A DNA stretch of 64,000 bases, from the NCBI GenBank assembly GCA_937916355.1, contig CALFTM010000047.1:3946-67945 (forward strand). Reading direction: 5' to 3'. The DNA comes from an uncultured Bacteroidales bacterium (GTDB lineage Bacteria; Bacteroidota; Bacteroidia; Bacteroidales; Paludibacteraceae). The position numbers and the translations under genes were made by a program. Positions 29,401 to 32,057 of the stretch are shown here, piece by piece. The notes beneath the pieces are model-generated. The model did not search any database. It was given only the letters and a program-made list of their open reading frames with translations, and was not told the origin of the DNA. Every line of letters begins with the position of its first letter. The first letter of the stretch is position 1.

Positions 29401-30543
29401 GAAATCTGCTACTTTATAGTATTTCCCGTTTTTATAGACAAACGAAGAACCTTGGGGTTTGTTATTGCCAATATAATATTCTTTTCCGTTAATGTTTTCT
29501 ACTTTTATTTCTGTCCCTTTTTCTTTTTGTTTTCGCCCCATCCAATTGTAATAACTAAATTCTGTGCAGACACCGTTGGAGGATTTTTCGCAGTCGTATT
29601 GTGTATTGCTGTATCTTTTGATTTCGTATGCTGTTACTATCTTTTCAAACCATTTTTGTTCTTCAACTTGGGTGATGAACGAGTGTTCACAATTGAAGTT
29701 GGTCGCATCCTTATGGCTTTCACATTCGGCGCAAACGATTGTGTTTAAGTCAGGACTCTCACAGGTTTTGTCAAGAAGAATGTTGTTGTCGTATGTCTCG
29801 CATTCCACACAATACGTGATCTCTGTTCCTGTTTTCGCTTTTTCGCTGGCCTTGGTAAGACCTTCGTTGGTTGCGACAACGGATGATGCGCAGAACGGAG
29901 CTGTGATATTGCCCTCTTCGTCTGTTTCTCCTATCATGACAGAGAATGGAGGGGCATGATTAATGTTGTGGTCCAATGAATTCGCATTTTCTAAGACCGC
30001 AGCGTATTTGTAAGTGAGAAGAGATGAGTTTTCAGTCACGGTAAATGTGTATCGCATTTTTTCTGCCATAGCTCTTTTTTTCCAGTCCATCGTGCCTATT
30101 AAGGTTTGGCTTTCTGACGACGTCATGCTTTCAGGTTCCTCGTTAGAACCTATTCTTACTGCGTATTTGCTTCCGTGAGGAACTTGAAGTAAGTTGTCAC
30201 ACGCAACGTTTCCATCATTGCTTGCGGAGGACATCAAGTCAAAAGCCCCATAGATAGTTCCTGTGATTTGAGAGTTTCTGATTGTCCATGCATCTCCTCC
30301 AATATGTTTTTCGTTTTTTTGGATGTTGGAAAACACCATGTTGGCAGTTGTGCTTGTTAAGTTGTCTTGCCCATAATACGAATAGTAACGAGTCCACCCA
30401 TCATAAGTTCCGTTCTCGAAACTCATGTTAGGAGTGTCTTGGTTCACCTCCTGCGCCGATAGGGCGATAGGGAAGGCTATTATGGTCAGCCCTAATAGGA
30501 TTTGTATAACTTGTCTCATAATTATATGTAATAGTCTATTCAT
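5134..30543 (-). CDS. Giant secreted multi-Ig/PKD-repeat protein with T9SS type B sorting domain
   Basis: The product has about 8,469 residues, near 0.9 MDa. From ATG 30543: signal peptide (about 1-31, ending IALSAQ); an N-terminal domain (about 35-560) in two halves, one with PPFSVMIGE and one with DLRPYIGRKISIEVINHDC, split by a cysteine-rich insert (about 245-523); about 91 Ig/PKD-like repeats; a final PKD-like unit; and a type B sorting domain (last 92 residues, FSPNNDGLND, YNRIGTVVYES, WDGKYN). Known T9SS giants of this build, such as SprB of Flavobacterium, act as surface adhesins. Adhesion is therefore likely, but the ligand is unknown. Starts at TTG 30570 and ATG 30519 are possible; 30543 fits both the promoter and the signal peptide. 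No frameshift or stop interrupts the frame. The gene is a single unit with its own promoter and terminator. Confidence 0.9.
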   Translation of the reverse strand: MNRLLHIIMRQVIQILLGLTIIAFPIALSAQEVNQDTPNMSFENGTYDGWTRYYSYYGQDNLTSTTANMVFSNIQKNEKHIGGDAWTIRNSQITGTIYGAFDLMSSASNDGNVACDNLLQVPHGSKYAVRIGSNEEPESMTSSESQTLIGTMDWKKRAMAEKMRYTFTVTENSSLLTYKYAAVLENANSLDHNINHAPPFSVMIGETDEEGNITAPFCASSVVATNEGLTKASEKAKTGTEITYCVECETYDNNILLDKTCESPDLNTIVCAECESHKDATNFNCEHSFITQVEEQKWFEKIVTAYEIKRYSNTQYDCEKSSNGVCTEFSYYNWMGRKQKEKGTEIKVENINGKEYYIGNNKPQGSSFVYKNGKYYKVADFASSTSIDMGEYKYVWVDKEFCSKCSWKEPKPTMHYYLEEPDFTANCESHGGVCKKHTTEITTTTNNKPCYQSELSSSQLATTYYKDWTTISYDLRPYIGRKISIEVINHDCLDKMYRCGMCTRMMDAKTVSSTTGKGWCGYCNTNYRADKVYAAGPHRSYGYFTAQTQPMKLKIKNCGGDEVEVTAPEGFTNYTWGDKFYRKDKTNVAYIKRDDIDESATYSVTMSSNNNDPNLVGSGSDCTTVTETFTLTKNPYKGDLDVDVACFNEVILTDETEITPIKLNGQDETPDEILYQIWSYVDPNDNKTYQIQGNPVTVQLPLLKGEQSRTHDIGVMLVTANDCRINLSTKATVKRRPEVEILGDPTICNGEEKELQLAKGVYTGSNATQDDYKNWKEKDYDYQWVDEANNTLKQGGGEEGTKLTISPVKGSNTYFLNVISEELSNQEKIRQCVYTGSHTILVYESPNITLDADGMKLDADQNKYIDVCEGDSATINATSNMSSHFTWDVAVIKPGIDANTKYEDAHHFTSPAVTDTVTYYYYATTDKGCTGMDSVKLNKLESPDLEIEGPTQVCDGTDYEFIAHAKDLDAIDPDRYVWYFENGSSLQQKTSTILFKHAPNDNQYKLSLFGENKGTGCNSKIDTIITINANPQLTVSPAQRVYCENEEFTLDVTGADSCTWVGTNNPSFTDDNQLSLTDTANTAKTMYEVTGFQFHKYGENGEYRTVCENKMEVPITVNVAPKAYITGSLVVCEGETFKLDGSGAASYEWYSDQDGTIKKGNSYSGTAEAGKSSITVYMKAYDQPNHTGCSSVTSVTLSVHKAPNFEVGTDKALVCAGERVVLSATSESNDVDNDNCVKEFEWDNGTISANYTTNVTATQTFKVKGTNYFGCTSSEKGITVIAVPNPTFTTTPNNPTACEGSVVNLTASITPVTIGNGSYTDAYEWTYENKQAGTEAQLTHSPSGSGTIYYEVTGSRKYSVDVDPTASGTSTVATATCVSSLRPAVSISAAPPMTIKGYESGVCEGASITLSAEGAGQGEPYTWGTWSPTSGYDYNSLPTGTTVQGDGTLLIKGETLNDRIYAVKAIGANNCVGQTYITLKTHPKPTLSALQDKEYCENQLVTISASLKASNADVVPTYSWELRDANDKSIGDASSQDVTLSLAQTTKFKVSALSQYGCQSDPVSATYTAKPYPQILNDASNSDYVCTEGKDLKLKVGEQTDVKYEWKSLATDGTTSNTNEFFVSQNTLKNATSGISNYNVNLKITKNGCTTDTTYMLTVSIPPTIYITGTTSVCANQTVTLTAKGGSTGNYEWNTNETTDKITPIIKTGDNTFSVTGVDAKGCKATSESYIVKGTSAPNIEITAASNEVCQGSSVAISATGSNNANGYTWTYTVGTGADAVTKNYACTQCANINPIINEDVVYTVVGEDGAGCTGTAQVAITAKQTPVLSITAANNIVCKNGTTTLTATNSNENIVGNITWSWNDGNSSTSSSISSDVLISDRDYTVTANANGCEAQASTTIRVYPDEQVGIDKGVGYVCEGGKLSVSAIGGSGEKSDYVWTRSDDSSWKETGQSITLENVNKDIIITLNAKTTNGCPATPTKAEISYIASPVVSITKDNDPNIFCPGGSLKLTAAGGANDQMSANGWTWYLGSTELDGKTNSYQITNMTTGQYTYKVKGTNTHGCESQEVSVDVNVATEPNLTLTASKDPICRNLKETITAQTTETDATISWQGKTAQAINPTATFDSILSIAKEYTFTAELTNTANNCKTSKSISVKVLDIPTVTLTSVSGLSSVCEGEEIELNAIASGANNITEYEWVNATADNTNPSKATLTPDANTNNATVKVSDGTCWSEPASYKVGINAKPTILINGFADGSDKTCLNSKIDLKASGAADDNYTWYVVSGNSVQSMGNGITYSPTITSVTKFKATGNSVDGCQGEAYFTVTPKDLPTFTVSDVNVCENTAAELEFSNVNADKLTISWQGGSTTISPSDQTASYTTGALSASRLFTIEAELDVCKSEKKNVNANVLALPDIQISCDPLDRAVCETSGNLKLTATGGNGTYTWTKANGNNPNLTINTSSETAEIAIADRKAKAGTFKYKVSSLGSNGCAGTDSIEITIHPAPSVTVTAASNAVCFGSDAELTANPTIQNGAGINGYVWYDGQGNQIGLGKVLKPTIEEASQFKVSITDANGCVATSAITSINVNPLPQPDWNPVTVCKGSDATVTLDKGSAITKIEFSDGETIEGNSRTFTSVDKSETFDIKVYDENQCSKDTFLTINMDDLPVISGDSPLDVCSGEPFNVKAIANNCTISWNQTEVNNAGTTVKVNDQQEVEGTITINNQDPTQSYRFTATATSESGAKCSNTKIFEVNVHKIGTNSITPDNSVVINNNEYYICEGTTIKLSSKNAFSRYEWREKGNDNVLDVNSEATFSPTNTQTYVLTAFDVYGCSVSSEITINVIEKPDFEFDNLTQVCPNETTVVKLINYTDPKTTTYNWTIGGKNVNNGGVAQSFELPAQTDIKVVAENTIINSCRTDKSTSIAPYDKPSFDILTDKQDICEGEVVEFSATNNNYSYQWYAGNQATGKVVSDNASHSVTGASGAQSITYTAVATDKNNNCTSVETKTITVKPTAQFNLVGSGTACEGIAVVVKKGEGGDATNFMWLDANKNATGITASEQSFTIPVGSEDNFAYEGYLVGWNSNNCPDTVAYNVTKGSAPSITINKNEPICSGNSPVIEIGGTASTIEWYEKGVEQNEQNRLGTGNLSTEIEGIKDQKLTSDKTYVLVGYLGGTGTCKASEEVTVKVYSRPSATLTIDKKDCIGEENVFRVTDKNGYKYQWYKKDENGDQPIDNATSNTYIAKESAHGDHTYVVKVSELVVGDLTCETQIEGKITVQPNPSPTITATKENVCDGENVTLQANGNYSSFAWYTSDGTTDQSLNLTTSAIDQTPEIGTTTYKVVVQSEFGCEGEESITISAHPKPIFDITAQTICPNTPAIMTVGTNSTASSLTWRGVNGVRNGNTWTASNAISQPTTYNISAKRVHTDLTCTNDTSIVVNLHPEPVVDLLVNGELTTNDYEICPKTKSVELKVKGAGNTTIKAVDWKNGTTSLSKENPYTATITENNNSFTFDVVVTDNENECNTSLQQTIKKKQVTPIVIGEPKVICEGDNITLSIKQGNADLYNWTVKKVADQTDITNVSFSNAKQSEITIHNVTEDIEVSVVGTEDGCEVDGNSVTVTPKKVPTFTTITSNQANGAMAVCSGLPIELTATATNNTDSVKWESQVAGKGTSSYTTQFSTSNTTTQKYKVTVSDGTCHAESFVEVTYYPNPVLAIPGDHAFCKGDSTTLTAISTNGATMKSFQWYNNNNNKKQPIDGEEKEQMLIKQGGVYYVSGIDVNNCQSDTVASRSVVVPDKPTVTDPTAGKACVGEEVQLSVNNTQTYNNVSWYKKDGNGNLLVGSGTTTNVILTDADVEYYYIAEKKTNLATSSLTCSSTSNSVTVKGSAAPSWTVDIPQTICEGSNAVISIVSENDDIKFEWKDGNGADLGTGLSQTINSVQGTINYTITGNLNGCKVEKPVTISSTPLPIINGVDVLPQICEGQNISMVADAPGATKYNWFVWETTQAEPTQATATTQSNSYTNPDNEKLKSATYSYKLIVENKCASEPTTGSFIVNPKPDFSINGERTYCENATTDLTIGKITAGTVSWYNYVNGNKGSLISTGDIATNHLQQAVNKNGATYYAEVNDGKCESSQTVDVYAYPQSTFKVIGKDSICVGGETTLTITGSQAGDIISVSGDGVSNVATGQYKFNPTTTTEYRVSLTTAQGNCSRDTIIVIEVINNPDIYINDVLNGNAEVCQGNTSVSLKATSNTTGATISWEDNSTNADRSVTPEGSTTYTATAKVALPYSNKFCTSETNFTVTVNDTPTATITGVPYACEGATATFSIENANTSLYNYSWENGSTATERTETITQDKTFKLSVENKTTHCIGHTEHKVAKKEIPTLSVEYNNKTVTSALFVCKGSTLGDVTASSSSPDEPTFWWEEDGSTINNDNDKKEILTGIIINKARRFTAFTKTKFGCKASQEVEVNFWSLPEVDLTLDNKICNNGKAGLTANASEGTAPYTYTWSIDKDATLNATDKNKVVTSDNKAVTSALSEATGTYNVTVQVTDDKGCKSNSTTQKIVVSKTPTIEIEIKDGKNTVCEGQEVTLSADGAGTNGTYDWYVNGVQKATDDTITQAITAGTTFYAMGTTSDGCSANSNVVTVSVKKKPSITIKNNNPICIGNSNVITITPDSPTATVSIQGLTHNGNDWTVTPSIVGTNTYDVEITDGDCSSDTSFNVIVNELPVVAINGYSENGRQEVCLNDPNGVSLNATVTTSATEDPKYTWSPKGLNNIGNGSSITAGSDMERDYTVEVVDGNGCKSSATFNVAINPLPQFSLVGKNAGCVGTDLKIEVQSTSGSSEATSYDWGTLSNNNQDRSVSLNITSGLKETYSVTATDAKGCTYTATHAVQAIELPDFSIVPAKIDICHMDSPTLNVTSNTDEAYTYTYTCPNGDKTDPIANTSWTDSNTKSASTLPYQYTVKADRTETLGQESYTCSSSKVAEVNVHELPTISTLGDVFLCENSGGNVTLSAEGATTYEWKIATSGTTNNKAGWDAITGNISQGGKYNISLKDDDKGKTHYYIVKGTENTYNCVNYAIHEIVYSDEKMVDLPIEYVPVCYGNDVTITFNNQDKYNLTWTGDGVNNQTDETISIQEAKTDGEEYKVKAEASNGCTATKTYRLKVKDNPTLTGDNLNVCLNNDAKLEIEIEKSNDANVNQVISFVGQTIPGTSFSFDNKTSLIATYTHKKVAAKQSLSFVGKNIYTVVTTTSQNVTKDLTCSTTKDFTINTLALPAVSIKDVDAICLGSSVTLEVENPNSTTVYTWTDPAKTETPGTTSLTATPSQAGTHQYKVEADNGCIDSAFISVKVDTIPTFTLSGIDAICEGNTTTITASNRRLQYDWGVTGNYSTNNTYKSQTISGDITISVKGKDDYCTSGTEIFKITKKENPNLVITANDYVCEGDDISLTVKDINEKLQGTTFEWYNDRNNKSDKFTKKDVRDEVSKFIVYGTNNECIDTAEWTVYKRELPTIAIEAENAYCPKSDITLKATGAGDNGRYSWSTVEVGKGNAQYDNNNANDTYNINPFTQATTLYVWGKDANGCENKVQKTISVHERPDFQVLGDTVVCYNGSTTLSAKSVGSSVSFTWQIAGDDNVTNGNIFKINDITEDVKVTVTAKDGNSCDSVYSFVVRAKAYPTITSNLVDKGIATFDTAICRGSNITLGIKDIAAASNGSPASIQWLNAAGTPISGATGYTYDATNVNVDNTKYSVKATYSYLQYNGQVQCTSQETFTINTHNLPVIDITGTTNICLNEKTTLTATPGYKSYQWKKEGNNNLDTDNVIANLSPTTNTTYVVEVVDGNNCSNSNSVTVTVKDLPEFTLSSPSNDICEGNVATITANNSTLLYDWSGSGYQSKTSHDVTIAKDTTITISAIDQGTQCVGTESITLKTKPFPVIALSAPSFICEGESGIVKNIGADNYTWVWKEDDKNGKVLSTNDQCSTGEMKSDKTIYVAATLNGCTSEQTVNVPAAPLPTIKIDNAPEARVCSGSCITINATGGTAYRWDNDTEYKETPSITPCGFKTTTVHKVWGKNANGCVNSASITIYVDELPDFGISAEKGYCEGEVATLSANNDALSYEWSTKSDFSDIVSRSQVFNPTIDKETTYYVRGTSNDGCTNEGVKSVSLEMYKYPEITFLQEPSSVCEGTTANFEIKVSNGVSSTYEWNGKSSEEPTFTTDTIKQVTNITVAAISTTGGCKTEVTKTVGTLSLPTISVEKETVCIGDSANLTASSGVTIKNWKWISGTSEKVVGTDAGYKTPKIYADSLYIVYGEDDKGCIGSKEVTVTNHPAPVFSINSNAPVCEGGDVVLTADNRSLTYNWGDGIFKSDYTFTKPAVEGENYTVIGKSVENCTDTLVVNAITIRKNPIFSVSMTNDLGKNDNHVCLNGNMTLNASSGDNRTYTYKWGENSEATGREFKLTDITEATTISVTAYEHLKTVDGMSEYCETRIDTTIEVWALPDVIVTATPGAICIGNEVTLKAEGASSFKWEYNNEETATITIKPSKEGPVSYEVEGTDKNGCKNTGIGEVIVNPLPELVIDPVDPVCRGTQAYISAGGSASHYEWREEGSSDLIGTADFINPTVDPQDGKNSIKYYVRAEDLNSCVKYDSVEVSVKEYPELTHYSKIGGTTAKDSVCRGQQEITIHVEGANTWSWLDDPNNTNAFRKLTHLSSEKKLIVYGTTNGCTTEDTITIGIWDLPDFTIDGTTSVCLYDDIILNASANNPSNKYIYTWKAVNNGADFVGDNYTETTQEVEDKSFSVVATDKNGCYKMQPYNGVKINSLPTVTILRGDSTVCEGTEITREVDGSALDHTWYTATSMPATWEQKVTGDEFTTNVGKTTYIKVEGTDINGCMNKDSITVDIKPFPTLEVVEAPENVCYGTEARIVVTGADSYTWDTNEGVSDSTDASGKKYTIIKEVLTSDRTFTVYGSTASCETALDITVGIWELPSIAITTTNPNNEICIYDGIQLKGTNGKSGSYIWYEEGASESFSQNDDVIVKPTQNTTYVVEGEDANGCRNTAEFDVIVNALPDVEIDGVESICKEEEITLTAVSQSNIRNYNWKHSGEALSTITVEILQDQTFEVEVEDLNGCKNTATHNVTALDIPTLSGDIPDYICFGETAKITLNGADKYYNSAAQEIIGGQMSLSPSRDTSFTITGYVGTCAKTMDLNLPVMSKPEIWISANQSAICKGVDETTLTANGAKTYQWYEDDVKTGNTSASRIVSPTQTTTYKVYGVDEKGCYNWSEEFVLTVNELPSFTVHGEALVCKGDYDTLYVEYDKTLPGQATSFTWMNTGEVKDTITPSINQKTTYVVVGKNDFGCEAQRSITVDKKDYPTLLFKTNVPSICEGEDIVVSAITNSNNIVWQDGSTGRDFAIDSILTGRTLTAEVELDGCKTTDQFIVNVNPKPYVWITGDRDVCAYTPMKLTANGAQTYTWNTGKNGSVLSQTIKSGGVYKFDVTGVDENGCSFKSDPFEVTIHNNPIVKVTGDRYVCEGGVATLTATGAETYVWSAGIASSDATVYPIINKTTTFTVTGTDAYGCVGTSNGFEVKKIDYPTLTHNAPTSICKGEELKFNVSGATKYIFEGETFNTNEFNYSEKLENSTTLNIIGDVNGCQTALPITVEVNQLPTIWISGDASVCKDKSTLLTATGARSYEWFLSKENERIGNASSYNARPEKTTTYKVIGTDINNCKSETTHTVKVDSLPKFEISGPDSTCNGNTISLKIVRGDALSYSWNNGAVGDAITPIITGSKSFQVTAVGSNGCEATKTHIVKSFPYPQLTVSAPSTVCAKEEVRINMSGANYYNWTSDPENHSGVLLDNPENTTVYQVEGISNNCASKASITVNVLPTPSVTYQGNASICKGDRMQLVAYGAENYRWNTGLSKDTLSTYPNSTQDYWVIGTDKNGCSTKVNIPVTVNEKPTFELTAEDSICRGYYAEFSANSDKELTYFWGFGSNVADDARSKNEEIVTEQIDRSMMVYVTATDVNGCKANVYHHINIKPSPKLSILGDLSVCLGDEVSLTGAVADSDEESKVTYQWVYNTGAEKNDTLDGKNLTFVPRGNTRITLLGTLGACVTEVEAMIKSKMKPNVAVLGDNYVCSGQDAILLANGADAYEWILENNDTINGHVITVPSLYKPTTVTVNGYSNEGCSNTTTFTVDVRETPDVWVKLLKVEGCPGETTRIHVVAGGASEYSWSSEPKSKEIAGNATNELRDVPIDELTKITVIGVDEAFKCEGTASLYVDTLAHKPIKFSVNPSIILEENPIVNLKAEYPTKDASWMWDAGDNIGTDLEGMNVTYNYPNASTQDSFIIQAKVIDEQGCELTADSTIYVWKKFWVPEAFSPNNDGLNDLFRLRGTQFLTSVHVLIYNRIGTVVYESNDINGNWDGKYNYEDCPMGVYGYTIFWESDFRGITKSGTERGHLELIR
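5674..28611 (-). repeat. About 91 tandem Ig/PKD-like repeats inside the giant gene
   Basis: I counted by eye 91 copies of a box of the form [VIY]C-x-[GN] followed by a beta strand (for example VCEGEEIELNA, ICKGEELKFNV). Spacing is about 73-90 residues, average 84. Each unit also has a Tyr/Phe-x-Trp strand and a second cysteine near its end (DxNGC). The two cysteines could form a disulfide in each domain. The copies are clearly diverged at both protein and DNA level, so the array is old, not a fresh expansion. The first copy (ACFNEVIL) is the most degenerate. Confidence 0.85.
28975..29811 (-). other. Cysteine-rich insert with CxxC knuckles in the N-terminal domain of the giant protein
   Basis: About 279 residues carry CVEC, CAEC, CSKC, CGMC and CGYC, plus CEKSSNGVC and CESHGGVC spacings. 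The pairs look like zinc knuckles or redox-active pairs. The insert separates two halves that read as one domain in other T9SS giants. Confidence 0.7.
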
Positions 30544-30599
30544 ATCTTTCTGACTTTTAGTTCGTTGCAATTGTTTGAACCATACTACAGTTCAATTTT

Positions 30600-30630
30600 C
30601 AAAATTAATCTGTTTTTTTTTAAATACAAA
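30600..30630 (-). promoter_or_regulatory. Promoter of the giant gene
   Basis: On the minus strand, TTTG (30630-30627), exactly 19 bases, then TAATTTTG (30607-30600). Both elements match the Bacteroidota consensus. Transcription would start near 30593, about 50 bases before ATG 30543. Confidence 0.8.
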
Positions 30631-30770
30631 GTAAATTTTTATGTTTTTTTTAGTTTATTTATATCTGTTTAATCCATTTGTTTATGTTCAGAAGTAGGGA
30701 CATGTTGTAAAATTTTCTTTCTGAAAATCAGTTAGATGTGGTGGGCGTTTTAAAAAAATATCATAAAAAG

Positions 30771-30801
30771 TTTGTAGATTACAAGAATCGGTGTATCTTT
30801 G
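30771..30801 (+). promoter_or_regulatory. Promoter of the tRNA-Glu gene
   Basis: TTTG (30771-30774), 19 bases, TATCTTTG (30794-30801). Both elements are exact. The tRNA starts 35 bases downstream. Confidence 0.85.
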
Positions 30802-30835
30802 CATCGTCAAACTGAAAATGACGTGTTTTAATAAT

Positions 30836-30908
30836 GGCGGATTAGTGTAGTGGCCTAGCACGGAGCTCTCTCACGGCTCAGACTCGGGTTCGATTCCCGG
30901 ATCCGCTA
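30836..30908 (+). tRNA. tRNA-Glu (anticodon CTC)
   Basis: The 73 bases fold as a cloverleaf. The acceptor stem is GGCGGAT/ATCCGCT with a G-U first pair. The D-stem is GTGT/GCAC. The anticodon stem GAGCT/GGCTC encloses the loop CTCTCAC, giving anticodon CTC for GAG codons. The variable loop is AGAC, as in other tRNA-Glu. The T-arm is TCGGG-TTCGATT-CCCGG. The discriminator base is A, and CCA is not encoded. A consensus promoter precedes it and a terminator follows. Confidence 0.9.
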
Positions 30909-30914
30909 CAATGG

Positions 30915-30945
30915 AGGAACTTCAATGGTGGAGTTCCTTTTTTTG
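30915..30945 (+). terminator. Terminator of tRNA-Glu
   Basis: AGGAACT (30915-30921) pairs with AGTTCCT (30932-30938), followed by seven Ts. Confidence 0.8.
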
Positions 30946-31014
30946 TGTAATGAACAATGGATGTGAAAGTTCACTGGTTTTTGCTTTCTTGGTTGCATTC
31001 TTTATGTGATTAAG

Positions 31015-31032
31015 AAAAGCGAAGCTTTTTTT
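31015..31032 (+). terminator. Short hairpin with T-tract upstream of the M28 gene
   Basis: AAAAGC (31015-31020) pairs with GCTTTT (31024-31029) around a three-base loop, then more Ts. It could be a second stop for the tRNA transcript or chance. It ends 21 bases before the M28 start codon. Confidence 0.35.
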
Positions 31033-31053
31033 GTTGTTCCATAATGTGTGATT

Positions 31054-32049
31054 ATGAAATCGATTTTTTTGCTTATTTTTTCTTTGTTGTTTGTCTCCTG
31101 TTCTCAAGGTAAAGTAGAGGGGAAGTCGAACAATGTGGGAACTGAAAAATCGGATGATGTTTCAATTGTCCGACCGGTTTTTTCTTCTGATTCTGCCATG
31201 AGGTTTATAGAAGAACAATGTGCGTTTGGCCCACGTGTGCCGGGTAGCAAGGCGCATGCAGAATGTGCGGAGTATTTGTATGGACAATTGAATGCCTATT
31301 GTGATGTTGTGAAACGACAGCCTTTTGAGGCTCAACTATACAACGGGAAAAAAATGGCTGGGGTAAATTTAATAGCACAGATTTGTCCAGATTTGTCCCC
31401 TCGTGTTGCGCTTTTTGCCCATTGGGATTGTCGCCCTTTTTGTGATAATGATATAGAGGCGAATTGGCATAAACCTGTGATGGGTGCCAATGATGGGGCT
31501 AGTGGTGTTGCGGTCTTGTTGGAGGTGGCACGTCAGTTGAAATTGTCGGGCGACTCCATTGGTGTGGATATTGTTTTTCTCGATTTAGAAGATTATGGAC
31601 AACCCTCCTTTGAAAAAGGAGAAAAAGAAGATACTTGGTGCTTGGGTTCTCAATATCTCTCTCGAAATCCTTATTATCCAGCCAAATACTCTTCCAGACC
31701 ACAATGGGGGATTCTGTTGGACATGGTGGGAGGAAAATCTCCAGAGTTTGGTTTCGATCAAGTCTCCTTTCATTTCGCAGAGTCCTACTTGAGGAGAGTG
31801 TGGAAAAATGCAAGAGATTTAGGATATGGCAAATCTTTTGTCGTGAAAGAGTCGGGTTCAATTTTGGACGACCACTATTACCTCAACCTACAAGCAGGAA
31901 TACCAACGATTGACATCATAGATTTCAATCAAAATAGAGGATTCCCCGATACATGGCATACAGTAAGAGATATACCGGAAAACATTGATAGGCAGTCGCT
32001 TCAGATGGTTGGGGAGGTTGTGTTGTTTAGTATTCGGAACGGTCGTTGA
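31054..32049 (+). CDS. Lipoprotein of the M28 / glutaminyl-peptide cyclotransferase family
   Basis: The product has 331 residues from ATG 31054. A GTG at 31048 is in frame but less likely. Residues 1-16 form a lipoprotein signal with lipobox LFVSC (C16), so it is anchored in a membrane facing the periplasm or the surface. The catalytic fold shows HWDCRP (123-128), GANDGASG (144-151), FLDLEDYG (175-182), DDHYYLN (272-278) and WHTVRD (301-306). These match the zinc ligands and active site of M28-type enzymes, in particular the bacterial glutaminyl cyclotransferase branch. Such an enzyme would convert N-terminal glutamine of exported proteins to pyroglutamate. Many T9SS-exported proteins, including the 471-residue cargo here, have Gln just after the signal peptide. 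That link is my inference. An aminopeptidase activity remains possible. Confidence 0.8.
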   Translation: MKSIFLLIFSLLFVSCSQGKVEGKSNNVGTEKSDDVSIVRPVFSSDSAMRFIEEQCAFGPRVPGSKAHAECAEYLYGQLNAYCDVVKRQPFEAQLYNGKKMAGVNLIAQICPDLSPRVALFAHWDCRPFCDNDIEANWHKPVMGANDGASGVAVLLEVARQLKLSGDSIGVDIVFLDLEDYGQPSFEKGEKEDTWCLGSQYLSRNPYYPAKYSSRPQWGILLDMVGGKSPEFGFDQVSFHFAESYLRRVWKNARDLGYGKSFVVKESGSILDDHYYLNLQAGIPTIDIIDFNQNRGFPDTWHTVRDIPENIDRQSLQMVGEVVLFSIRNGR

Positions 32050-32057
32050 ATTTGCTT

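Noticed and set aside
5152..29959. Many plus-strand ORFs of 60-194 codons opposite the giant gene
   Set aside because: They lie antisense to a clear coding frame, have cysteine- and valine-rich composition caused by the complement of the repeats, and lack promoters of their own.
30544..30570. TTG start of the giant gene at 30570
   Set aside because: ATG at 30543 is a better start codon and gives a normal signal peptide. The nine extra residues are polar and have no role I can see.
30837..30910. Other readings of the tRNA ends
   Set aside because: Shifting the start by one base breaks the pairing of the T-stem or acceptor stem. The 30836-30908 fold keeps all stems, with G-U at the first pair.
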